Part shown: positions 24,527 through 33,130 of the stretch, piece by piece | Layout: every line of letters begins with the position of its first letter | Numbering within the stretch: the stretch's first letter is position 1 | Assembly: GCF_965138505.1 (NCBI RefSeq) | Contig: NZ_CBCSCO010000002.1 | Span: forward strand, 62,001-126,000 | Length of the DNA: 64,000 nt | Direction: 5' to 3' | DNA from: Litorimonas haliclonae | Lineage (GTDB): Bacteria; Pseudomonadota; Alphaproteobacteria; Caulobacterales; Maricaulaceae | Position numbers and translations under genes: made by a program | Notes under the pieces: model-generated | Told to the model about the DNA's origin: nothing | Database searches by the model: none | Seen by the model: only the letters and a program-made list of their open reading frames with translations

Positions 24527-24554
24527 TCTCCTATATGTTTTCACATATAGGAGA
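24527..24554 (-). promoter_or_regulatory. Hairpin sequestering a Shine-Dalgarno sequence
   Basis: On the minus strand TCTCCTATATG pairs perfectly (11 bp) with CATATAGGAGA across a 6-nt loop TGAAAA. The 3' arm contains AGGAG and is followed by ATTT and the ATG at 24522. The 5' arm is an exact anti-Shine-Dalgarno. An RNA thermometer or protein/sRNA-responsive switch would look like this. Confidence 0.6.
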
Positions 24555-24592
24555 AAGGAAAGAACGCAACTATAAATTAAGTATTTAGAGTC

Positions 24593-25159
24593 TTAGGCCT
24601 TTTCAACATAATCCAAAGCAATGCCGTTATTGCAATACCGCAGGCCTGTCGGCTCCGGGCCATCTTTGAAGACGTGGCCTTGATGACCGCCGCAGCGGGC
24701 GCAGTGATACTCGGTGCGCGGAAAGACTAATTTAAAGTCTCTCTTTGTTTCAACAGCGCCGTCTATAAAGGTATAAAAGCTCGGCCAGCCAGTCCCGGAG
24801 TCAAATTTTGTTTCGTATTTAAAGAGCGGCAAGGCGCAACCCGCGCAGACGAACGTGCCGCCTGGGGCAACATCATTGAATTCGTGGGAAAAAGATCTTT
24901 CCGTTCCTTCTTTGCGAAGAATCTCAAATTCCTGAGCGGTTAAGCGGTCTTTCCATTCTGATTCAGAGAGGTTGGCCCATTTTTCATTACTCATATTTGT
25001 CTCCATAGAATTGTCTGCGGCGCCTTGTGGCATATCGTTTTTATCCGGCATCGGCCCGGTTGGCACTTCAGTGGCTTTGGAGTTGCCTGTGCAAGCAGAA
25101 AGCGCAAATGCGGCTCCGGCAAGACCTAATGTGCGGCGATTTAATTTATTGTCTAACAT
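24593..25159 (-). CDS. msrB: Peptide methionine-R-sulfoxide reductase MsrB, exported form
   Basis: 188 aa; reduces the R-epimer of methionine sulfoxide. The N-terminus has twin arginines (NRRTLGLAGAAFALSACT) followed by a lipobox-like LSAC, so export, possibly by Tat, and lipidation are likely. A Met-rich linker precedes the enzyme. Zinc-binding pairs CAGC and CARC are present, with GTGWPSFY and the catalytic cysteine in GLRYCNNGIALDY. Start has AGGAGG. It complements the lipoprotein MsrA at 1.7 kb. Confidence 0.93.
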   Translation of the reverse strand: MLDNKLNRRTLGLAGAAFALSACTGNSKATEVPTGPMPDKNDMPQGAADNSMETNMSNEKWANLSESEWKDRLTAQEFEILRKEGTERSFSHEFNDVAPGGTFVCAGCALPLFKYETKFDSGTGWPSFYTFIDGAVETKRDFKLVFPRTEYHCARCGGHQGHVFKDGPEPTGLRYCNNGIALDYVEKA

Positions 25160-25264
25160 AGAAACCTCCTTAACCGTGTGTTCCTTGCATAAGATTATAC
25201 GCGTAGAGCGGGGGTGAAGTTTCCATCACGCTTTAGTGAGGGTGGTATTGATCCATTTACTAAG

Positions 25265-26254
25265 TCAAATGCCAAGTGAAAGGGTCAAAACAAACGCGGG
25301 AAGCATAAGAACCAGCATGCAGGCAGCGAAAATATTAGACTTAAAAAGGGCAAGACAAGTCTTGCCGTTATTCGGATTCAATCTGAATAATTGCCACGCT
25401 AGATGCATAGCTAATGGCAACAAAATTATTATTACTCCAGAAAACGTGATCCCAAGGGGAAATAGGGGTTCACCAAAGTTTTCTACATCAACTGGAAAAA
25501 AACCTGATTTATTTATAGCGTAACCGATGAGCAAAACCATTATTCCATAATTAACTCCTACACCTAATTTTATCCGTTGGCCAAATCGTCTTGCCGTACT
25601 TTTCACCCCTATCATCGCGTCGTCTTCAATATCCTGACAGGCATAAATAGTGTCATAGCCAATCGTCCAAAAAATCAGTCCGGCATAAAGGAGAAGCAGG
25701 GGCGGGCTGACCTCGCCAGTTTTGGCCGCATAGGCGACCAGAACGGCCCAATTAAATGTCAGGCCGAGCCAGACTTGCGGCCACCAAGTTATGCGTTTCA
25801 TAAACGGATAAGCCGCGACGAGCGGGATAGAGCAAAGCGCAATTATTTGGGCCAGCCGTGGCAGGCAGAACAAGACGATAAGTCCAACAAAACACTGCGC
25901 AAACACCCAAATCCACGCCTGCTTTGTCGTGATTGTTCCGGCGGGCAGCGGCCGAAGCGCGGTGCGTTCAACCTTCGCGTCAAGATCCTGATCGACAATA
26001 TCATTATAGGTGCAGCCAGCGCCGCGCATGGCAATTGCGCCAATCAAGATCAGCGTCGCCCAAAGTAGATCAGTTAAATCAAACCCGTATGAAAGCGACC
26101 CGAAAGAAAGGCCTATCCAGCCGGGCAGTGTCAGGAGCCAATAGCCAATTGGGCGATCAAGACGCGAGAGTTGGAGATAGGGACGCAAGGAAAGTGGCGC
26201 GCGGTTGACCCAATGGGTCTTGGACGAGTCAGCAATATGATTGGGCTGTGACAT
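25265..26254 (-). CDS. ubiA: 4-hydroxybenzoate polyprenyltransferase
   Basis: Membrane prenyltransferase attaching the isoprenoid chain to 4-hydroxybenzoate in ubiquinone synthesis. 329 aa, about eight to nine helices. The first Asp-rich motif is NDIVDQDLDAKVERT after MRGAGCTY. The second is in DTIYACQDIEDDAMIGVKST. Divergent from rsmE, with starts about 40 bp apart. Confidence 0.94.
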   Translation of the reverse strand: MSQPNHIADSSKTHWVNRAPLSLRPYLQLSRLDRPIGYWLLTLPGWIGLSFGSLSYGFDLTDLLWATLILIGAIAMRGAGCTYNDIVDQDLDAKVERTALRPLPAGTITTKQAWIWVFAQCFVGLIVLFCLPRLAQIIALCSIPLVAAYPFMKRITWWPQVWLGLTFNWAVLVAYAAKTGEVSPPLLLLYAGLIFWTIGYDTIYACQDIEDDAMIGVKSTARRFGQRIKLGVGVNYGIMVLLIGYAINKSGFFPVDVENFGEPLFPLGITFSGVIIILLPLAMHLAWQLFRLNPNNGKTCLALFKSNIFAACMLVLMLPAFVLTLSLGI

Positions 26255-26294
26255 TCTCCGTGCTTACAGCCCCATCATCCGTTATGACAATCCC

Positions 26295-27038
26295 ATGCGC
26301 GAAAATTATACCTTGAAACGATTATTTTTTGTCGGACGCTTAAATGCAATCACATCTCTCTCCTTGCCAAAGGATCAGGTGCATTACCTCGCGACCGTGC
26401 TGCGCATGAAGGAAGGCGATGAAGTCAGATTGTTTAATGGCCGTGACGGAGAATGGTTAGGGAAATTAAAGGCTTTGTCGAAACGGAAAGCCGAAATCGC
26501 ACTACAAGAACGGCTTCGCGAGCCTGTGCCGATGCCGGATGTAACTTTGGCCTTTGCGCCAGTGAAGCGGCACAGAACCGCTTTTATCTTTGAAAAGGCG
26601 ACAGAATTGGGCGTGGCCCGGTTTGAACCTATTATGACGGCACGCACTCAGTTTCCGAAGCTGAATCTGGACAAGGCGCGAACTCAAATCATTGAGGCGT
26701 CTGAACAGACCGAACGTTTGAATATTCCGGAGCTTTCCAAACCAGAAAAGCTCCTCGACTGGCTAGGAACGCAGGCCGGGCGCCATATTATTTTTGCAGA
26801 TGAAGCGGGATCGGCGTCGCCTGCCTTGGATGCAATGGAAAAACTTCCTGCCCCCGTGACAATCCTCATCGGCCCAGAGGGCGGATTTACCGAAGAAGAG
26901 CGCGCCGCGCTTCGAGGAGATAAAAATGTTACCCCTATTAGCCTCGGCCCGAGAATATTACGCGCCGATACAGCGGCGCTCTCTTTATTGGGTCTTTGGC
27001 AGGCTGTGCAGGGCGACTGGAATGTGCACTTGGAATAA
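26295..27038 (+). CDS. rsmE: 16S rRNA m3U1498 methyltransferase RsmE
   Basis: SPOUT-class methyltransferase acting on U1498 of 16S rRNA. The ATG at 26295 (MRENYTLKRLFFVGRL) is preferred, giving 247 aa; the longer form would overlap ubiA. Motifs: HYLATVLRMKEGDEVRLFNG (PUA-like), FEKATELGVARFEPI, and the SAM-binding knot ILIGPEGGFTEEE and SLGPRILRADTAAL. In many alphaproteobacteria rsmE, ubiA and gshA are close, as here. Confidence 0.94.
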   Translation: MRENYTLKRLFFVGRLNAITSLSLPKDQVHYLATVLRMKEGDEVRLFNGRDGEWLGKLKALSKRKAEIALQERLREPVPMPDVTLAFAPVKRHRTAFIFEKATELGVARFEPIMTARTQFPKLNLDKARTQIIEASEQTERLNIPELSKPEKLLDWLGTQAGRHIIFADEAGSASPALDAMEKLPAPVTILIGPEGGFTEEERAALRGDKNVTPISLGPRILRADTAALSLLGLWQAVQGDWNVHLE

Positions 27039-27149
27039 ATAGATCCGCACTTATTTTAGGCCAACTCTCTGAAAGATACGAGCACTTGGGATTCGCATTT
27101 GCCCTTACGGAAACGGGCTTAATCTCTCCTGAAATAAACGGAGACATTT

Positions 27150-28115
27150 ATGCCGACTCAGAATCTTAACCTACCTTTTATCGTCCCGGCTCAGGCACAG
27201 AAACATATTACGGTCAATACTGCCTTCCAGAAGCTCGATATTGCCGTGAATATTTCGGTGAGGGATGTGAAATTGACGGCGCCTCCAACAGATGCGCTGG
27301 AAGGAGAACGATTTGCGCTCTCTGAATTGCCGGAAGGCGCTTGGACTGGACATGGCGGAGAGATAGCCGCTTGGCAAAACGGAGTTTGGGAATTTTACGC
27401 GCCGGAAATCGGAACGCTTATCTGGAGCAATGCGTCTGAGACGATATATGTGAAACAAGCAACGGAATGGCAGAGCATAGAGTCGAAAATTTCATTTCAG
27501 AATCTACCTGCGATCGGCGTTCAGGCAGTGGCGGATGACATAAATCGTTTGATGGTTTCTTCCCCGGGCAGTTTGTTCACCCATACCGGTAGTCACCATC
27601 AGATGAAACTCAACCGCCACGCAGCAACAGACACAGCCAGTCTGACGTTTCAGACAGATTTCACAGGAAATGCCGAAATAGGATTGGCGGGAAATGACGC
27701 TTTATCTTTTAAAATGCGGCAGTCCGGTGGGACGTGGGTTGAGTCATTACGGTGTGAGCCGGATCAACCCGGTGTCTTCACCCCTCTTTTACGCAGTGGG
27801 GTTGTCTCAATAAGTAATGATAGCGTCGCGGTGATCCCCACGCCCAATGCCGGCGGCCTTGTTGCGATTATGATGACTAGCCAATCCGGCTTTCCGCAGA
27901 CAGATCATAGCGGAATATTTGCTTATGATTCTGGGCCTTCGATGGGAATTACGGTTTTGGCTAGCGGAACAGGCATTGTCTCGCGCGGCTCCGAGATCCT
28001 CACGGGCGTAACAGGCGACGTCGGCCAAACGTCCATGAGTATAAAGGAAAATGCAATCCAGATTGAAAACAGATTCGGGAGCCCCCGCGAATTTACCTAT
28101 AGTTTTTTACTATAG
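27150..28115 (+). CDS. DUF2793-containing protein
   Basis: 321 aa. The N-terminal half matches DUF2793: LPFIVPAQAQKHITVN, DALEGERFALS, GAWTGHGGEIAAWQNGVW, FYAPEIGTLIWSN. The C-terminal half is low-complexity and beta-rich like a fibre or tail domain. DUF2793 proteins occur in phages and gene-transfer-agent loci of alphaproteobacteria, probably as surface-binding structural proteins. No other phage gene is in the window, so this is an orphan copy. Start has GGAG. It converges on the DegT gene with an 8-bp gap. Confidence 0.75.
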   Translation: MPTQNLNLPFIVPAQAQKHITVNTAFQKLDIAVNISVRDVKLTAPPTDALEGERFALSELPEGAWTGHGGEIAAWQNGVWEFYAPEIGTLIWSNASETIYVKQATEWQSIESKISFQNLPAIGVQAVADDINRLMVSSPGSLFTHTGSHHQMKLNRHAATDTASLTFQTDFTGNAEIGLAGNDALSFKMRQSGGTWVESLRCEPDQPGVFTPLLRSGVVSISNDSVAVIPTPNAGGLVAIMMTSQSGFPQTDHSGIFAYDSGPSMGITVLASGTGIVSRGSEILTGVTGDVGQTSMSIKENAIQIENRFGSPREFTYSFLL

Positions 28116-28123
28116 GCCAAGTT

Positions 28124-29245
28124 TTAAAGAGTGGATTTGGCGGTCTCGATAATCATATCCTGTGTGTCTTCATCAAGGTAGGGGTGCATGGGCAGGGCAA
28201 TGACTTTGGTCATGGCGTCTTCCGTATTGGCCAAACCGCCCGCGCCGATAGGGTGATCCTGATAAGCAGTTTGTTTGTGAACCGGCTTTGGATAATAACG
28301 AGCGGTTGGAATGCCTTTCTCGCGCATAGCTGCGCCAAAGCTATCAGGGTCGGGAACCTCAATTGTGAATTGGGCCCAAGTGGAAATGACACCTTTCAAA
28401 ACAGAAGGAACACGAAGCGTATTGCTTTTCAGTCCGTCTATATAGCGTTGGGCAATTTTGTTGCGAAGCGTGATTTCTTCCTCAAAAATTGAGAGCTTTT
28501 GCAGCAGGATTGCGGCTTGAATCGAATCTAGGCGCGAATTCAATCCGACCCGGACATTGTCATATTTGTCGCGACCCGATCCGTGCATGTGGACGCTGCG
28601 CATGATGCGCAAATGCTCAGCGTTATTTGTCAAAACGGCGCCGCCGTCTCCGTAACACCCCAAAGGTTTCGCCGGAAAAAAGCTTGTGGTTGCCACATCC
28701 GCGTAATCAAGGGGCTGCTTACCGTTGAGCGTCGTGCCAAAGGCTTGCGCGCTGTCAGCGATGAGTTTTAGGCCATGCTCGCGAGCAATAGGAGCCAAAC
28801 GATCATAATCGGCGGATTGGCCGAACAAATCGACCGTAATAACGCCCCACGGTGTATACTTTCCCTCAGCCTTCACTCCTTCAATCGCTTTGGATAGGCC
28901 GTCAGGACACATATTATAGGTGTCGCGGTCAATATCGACATAAATTGGTACGCCGCCGAGAAGCGCAATAACTTCAACCGTAGCGCAATAGGTGAAGCTC
29001 GGACAAAAAACAGCAGCGCCGCGTGGCATTTCCCACGCCATCATAGGCAGAAGCAGCGCGTCCGTCCCATTGGCGCAGCCCAGAACGTGTTCGGCCTGGC
29101 CGAAACGCGCCAGTTCGGACTCAAACTGTTTGACCTCGGGCCCCAAAATATACTGGCCATGATCCAGCACAGCCGCAATCGCACTGTCTATTTGCGGGCG
29201 AAGGCGGGCTTGTTGCGCCTTCAAGTCAATAAAATCGATGGCCAT
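28124..29245 (-). CDS. DegT/DnrJ/EryC1-family PLP aminotransferase
   Basis: 373-aa sugar aminotransferase acting on nucleotide-linked keto-sugars for surface polysaccharide. Motifs: GQYILGPEVKQFE, CANGTDALLLPM, FCPSFTYCATVEV, ADSAQAFGTTLNGK, and the PLP lysine in FFPAKPLGCYGDGGA. Closest in style to WbpE-type enzymes. No other sugar genes adjoin it. Confidence 0.92.
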   Translation of the reverse strand: MAIDFIDLKAQQARLRPQIDSAIAAVLDHGQYILGPEVKQFESELARFGQAEHVLGCANGTDALLLPMMAWEMPRGAAVFCPSFTYCATVEVIALLGGVPIYVDIDRDTYNMCPDGLSKAIEGVKAEGKYTPWGVITVDLFGQSADYDRLAPIAREHGLKLIADSAQAFGTTLNGKQPLDYADVATTSFFPAKPLGCYGDGGAVLTNNAEHLRIMRSVHMHGSGRDKYDNVRVGLNSRLDSIQAAILLQKLSIFEEEITLRNKIAQRYIDGLKSNTLRVPSVLKGVISTWAQFTIEVPDPDSFGAAMREKGIPTARYYPKPVHKQTAYQDHPIGAGGLANTEDAMTKVIALPMHPYLDEDTQDMIIETAKSTL

Positions 29246-29450
29246 TTCCGGGCTCCTTTTCTGTAATGGTCATAAGGAAAAGACCCCTCAGCGGCAAAGC
29301 CATTCTTCCGTTGTTCCTCATCACAAAGTTTTACAGTTTAAGGCGGCTCTTCAAATTAAAGTGAGGTCAGGGCCCCTCAGTAGCCTTGTTCCAGAGAGGG
29401 TGAGGCGGTAAGGGAACAGGATATTTTGGCTGATTTCCTCAGGACTTCTC

Positions 29451-30818
29451 ATGACCGCTTCCAGTTCCGGTAAAAATGCAGTGCCATTGCGCGATAAAGC
29501 GCAAATGATCGACTATCTTGCCGCCGGAGAAAAACCGAAGCAGGATTGGCGTATCGGAACCGAGCATGAAAAGATTGGTTTTTGCAAGGCGAAGCTCCTG
29601 CCCCTGCCTTATGACGGACCCTGCTCCATCAAAGCCATGCTCGAAGGCTTGCAAAGATTTGATTGGCAGCCGGTAGAAGAAAACGGCAAACTGATTGCTC
29701 TAAAACGCGAAGGGGCCTCTGTGTCTCTAGAGCCCGGCGGACAGTTTGAGCTTTCCGGAGCGCCGCTGGAGCACGTTCATCAAACTTGCGCCGAAGTGAC
29801 TCGCCACCTACGTGAAGTCAAAGAAGTCGCAGATGAAATTGACGCAGGGTTTCTCTCTCTCGGTTTCCGGCCAGACACAAAACTCGCTGACGTCCCGATA
29901 ATGCCCAAGGGGCGCTATCAGATCATGCGCGATTATATGCAAAAAGTTGATACGCATGGGCGGGAAATGATGTTCCGCACCTGTACGGTTCAGACCAATC
30001 TCGATTTTTCCTCTGAATCTGACATGGTCAAAAAATTCCGCGTCAGCCTGGCGCTCCAGCCTTTAGCGACGGCGCTCTTTGCCAACTCACCGTTTAAGGA
30101 AGGAGATATTAACGGCTACAAATCTTACCGCTCACGCGTCTGGCTCAACACGGATAATGACCGCACGGGTATGTTGCCTTTCGTTTTTGATGAAGGTTTT
30201 GGGTATGAGCAATATGTCGATTACGCTCTCGATGTGCCGATGTATTTTGTCTACCGAAACGGCGAATATTTAAACGCAGCGGGGAAATCATTCCGTGATT
30301 TTCTGGATGGAAATTTGAATGTCGTCCCGGGCGAAATTGCAACTCTCTCTGATTTCGAAGATCACCTCTCGACCATTTTCCCAGAGGTCCGCCTTAAACA
30401 ATTTCTGGAAATGCGCGGTGCGGATACTGGGCCGTGGGACGAGCTCTGCGCCCTGCCAGCTTTCTGGGTCGGGCTTTTATATGATTCCTCTTCGCTGGAT
30501 GCAGCGTGGGATTATGTCAAAGATTGGACTGCGGATGAGCGTCAGAAATTGCGGGTCGATGTTCCGAAGTATGGATTTCAGACTGAATTCCGGAGCAAGA
30601 CTGTACAGGATATGGCCAAAGACATTCTCGAAATTTCCCGAGCGGGTCTAAATGCGCGTGGAAAAATGAATTCTCACGGCGAAAACGAAACGGTATTTTT
30701 ACAAGAATTGGACCGTATGGCTATGATAGGGGAGAGCAATGCCGACCGCCTCATCCGACTATATAAGGGCGCCTGGGATGGCGATATAACTCGGACCTAT
30801 AAAGAGTGCATTTTTTAA
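29451..30818 (+). CDS. gshA: Glutamate-cysteine ligase, plant/alphaproteobacterial type
   Basis: First step of glutathione synthesis (ATP + Glu + Cys). 455 aa. Motifs: WRIGTEHEKIGF, ISLEPGGQFELSG-like segment near residues 100-112, MPKGRYQIMRDYM, RTCTVQTNLDFSSE, and the C-terminal LNARGKMNSHGENET. Length and motifs are those of the GCS2 class shared with plants rather than the enterobacterial type. gshB is not in the window. Confidence 0.94.
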   Translation: MTASSSGKNAVPLRDKAQMIDYLAAGEKPKQDWRIGTEHEKIGFCKAKLLPLPYDGPCSIKAMLEGLQRFDWQPVEENGKLIALKREGASVSLEPGGQFELSGAPLEHVHQTCAEVTRHLREVKEVADEIDAGFLSLGFRPDTKLADVPIMPKGRYQIMRDYMQKVDTHGREMMFRTCTVQTNLDFSSESDMVKKFRVSLALQPLATALFANSPFKEGDINGYKSYRSRVWLNTDNDRTGMLPFVFDEGFGYEQYVDYALDVPMYFVYRNGEYLNAAGKSFRDFLDGNLNVVPGEIATLSDFEDHLSTIFPEVRLKQFLEMRGADTGPWDELCALPAFWVGLLYDSSSLDAAWDYVKDWTADERQKLRVDVPKYGFQTEFRSKTVQDMAKDILEISRAGLNARGKMNSHGENETVFLQELDRMAMIGESNADRLIRLYKGAWDGDITRTYKECIF

Positions 30819-30848
30819 AGGCGGCTGGGTAGTCTTTTACAAGGACCT

Positions 30849-32915
30849 TTAAAAAGTGTCTGTCACAGAGATTGAAACTCGTTGGCCGCGCTGGCGACTG
30901 AAAAATCGGCTTTGCACGACGTCGCCGTTGCGGTTCGGAAAGAATATCAAACGTTCCTGCTGGGTTTTGAAGTCAAATATATTGGTAAGATCGAGCGTCC
31001 ATTGCATACCAAAAAGGTCTTTATGAATAAAAGATAGGCGGGATTCAGGACGAATAAAGCGGGTGTCGAAACTGTCAGACAACCGAAAGACCGGACTTTG
31101 CCGCCCTTGCTCAATCGCGGCTTCCCACGCAAAAGGCGAGTTTGGGATGTCCTGACGCAACTCTAGAGAATATTGCCAGAGGATAGTGGAGTTGATGGCG
31201 CGATCTTCTCCGGTCAAAGGGTCATCAATTTCACTCTCAGAAACAGACCCAAATCCCTCCAGCCTCATCCCGTCCAAGCCATAGTCATCCAGAAGCCAAG
31301 TCAAATTGGCACTGGCCCCATATACGAGGGCTGAGTCTAGATTTCCGGGCCCATCAAGGACAGCCCCATCTACCGCGCGGGTGATGATGACCCGGTCAAC
31401 TGGATCATCGACAAAATCAACATAGCCTCGAACCGTGCCGGACAGATTCTTATTGTCCTTGCGTTCGAGAGCGAGTTCCGCCCGCCATTTTTGTTCCGGG
31501 ACAATATTGTCATTGCCCTCATTTTCCAGGTTCTCAACCAGGTTAACCGTAGAAATAAACGTATTGAAATTTAATTGTCCGACAGACCGCTCAACTTTGG
31601 CTCGCCAAGTATAGCGGGGCGACGCTGTGTAGGACGCACTTATAAACCCTTTGGGCCGAAAAAACGTTCGCGCCGGCGGGGCTTCGCTGACAACATGTAT
31701 TTCGGAATACTCCGCTCCGAGCGAAGTTTGCAGGTTTATTTTTTCATTCAACGCCCAGCTTTGGGTAACATTGGCTTGAACCCGCTTTTCTTCGACCTGC
31801 ACATCATCCGGAATGGCGTTGCCGTCATTAATGAACAGGGCGGTCTCACTATCCAACTTGTTAAACGCTCCCTCCAGAGAGGCTGTCCAGTCACGCCTAC
31901 CGCCTGTCTTCCAAGTATATTCTCCGCGTGCAATATATTCAGTTGTGACATCGTCTCGAAGAAACCTCTGGGTCTGGAGCGGGGCGCCAAAGACCTGAAA
32001 TTCAAACACGTTGCTGATGTCTGAATTGTCGAGATTATGCAGACCGATAAGTTTCAGACGGCCATCAGCTCCGAATAAAGATAGGTCGGTCGAATAATCG
32101 CCGCCGATTTCATATTTATATTCGTCTTCCCCCGTATTGCTACGCGATTCACCCGAAAGCCCTTGCGGCGTCACAGCTTCAAAAAATTCATTGAGCCCGC
32201 TATTAGTGTTTTGGAGAGATCCTGCGAGGTTCAGATTGGCGACGTCACCATTTAAACGGTTATAGGTCAAATTTAGACCTAATTCCGGCTCTTGATTCTG
32301 ATAGGCCCCGTCTTCAATTCGGTTTTCAATTAAAGTCCCATTGCCGTTGAAATATTGCTCAGGACCGTTTTCCGTAAAAGTAAATTGCTCAACCGATAAG
32401 CCGAGGACATATTCTAGCTGACCCTTTTTACCTGAAAGGTTTAGCGCGCCTTCATAGAGCTGCGGTTCTGTTCCTTCTTCAAATCTTGCAGAATAGCGCC
32501 AGCTCCCTTCCAATGTGCCAGAGGTGGCGATAATATTCGCGACCTGTCCCGAGAGGCCAGGAATGTCCAAAGAGGCCCCGTCAACTATTTCGATCCGCGT
32601 GACGGTGACGGCAGGAATACGCCGTAAAATTTCGCTGGCATCTGAGGATTTGGATGAGGGCCGCCGGCCGTTAATGAGGATATTGAGTGACGCTTGACCG
32701 AATCCCCGCTCTGTTCCTTCGCCGCCTTGCAGCGTAAATCCAGGAAGGCGGGCGACCATATCTCGTGCCGTATTAGGATTGAACCTTTCAAAATAGTCCG
32801 GGTTGTATATCTCTGGCGGTCTCACCTCAGTCGTATTGTTACTTTGCGCCGAAGCACTTAAAGACGTTACCCATACCACTGCGCTTGATAGTAAAAAACA
32901 TGCGATGCGTCGCAA
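30849..32915 (-). CDS. TonB-dependent outer-membrane receptor
   Basis: 688 aa: signal peptide (LSASAQ cleavage region), a plug domain (ARDMVARLPGFTLQGGEG, NILINGRRPSS, SEILRRIPAVTVTRIEIVDG) and a large beta-barrel ending in the required terminal aromatic residue (SVTDTF). It lacks an obvious TonB box motif I can be sure of. Divergent from a POT-type peptide transporter, which hints at peptide uptake across both membranes. Confidence 0.88.
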   Translation of the reverse strand: MRRIACFLLSSAVVWVTSLSASAQSNNTTEVRPPEIYNPDYFERFNPNTARDMVARLPGFTLQGGEGTERGFGQASLNILINGRRPSSKSSDASEILRRIPAVTVTRIEIVDGASLDIPGLSGQVANIIATSGTLEGSWRYSARFEEGTEPQLYEGALNLSGKKGQLEYVLGLSVEQFTFTENGPEQYFNGNGTLIENRIEDGAYQNQEPELGLNLTYNRLNGDVANLNLAGSLQNTNSGLNEFFEAVTPQGLSGESRSNTGEDEYKYEIGGDYSTDLSLFGADGRLKLIGLHNLDNSDISNVFEFQVFGAPLQTQRFLRDDVTTEYIARGEYTWKTGGRRDWTASLEGAFNKLDSETALFINDGNAIPDDVQVEEKRVQANVTQSWALNEKINLQTSLGAEYSEIHVVSEAPPARTFFRPKGFISASYTASPRYTWRAKVERSVGQLNFNTFISTVNLVENLENEGNDNIVPEQKWRAELALERKDNKNLSGTVRGYVDFVDDPVDRVIITRAVDGAVLDGPGNLDSALVYGASANLTWLLDDYGLDGMRLEGFGSVSESEIDDPLTGEDRAINSTILWQYSLELRQDIPNSPFAWEAAIEQGRQSPVFRLSDSFDTRFIRPESRLSFIHKDLFGMQWTLDLTNIFDFKTQQERLIFFPNRNGDVVQSRFFSRQRGQRVSISVTDTF

Positions 32916-33130
32916 AATAAAGTCCCCACTTTTATTGTTTCATCGCCTTAAGCGCGTATTCTCTAAGCCTCAACCCCAAAAAAATGCCTCATCCGGTAAA
33001 TTTTACCCTTAACGGGCTGAATTCCGCAAAACAGAGGTTTGCGCGCCCAGTAGCTTTGTGTCAAAGCAAAGATTAGATTTGCTTTCTTTAAGGGGGCGAG
33101 CAACACAAATAAGCTCGAAAGGGGAGTTTT

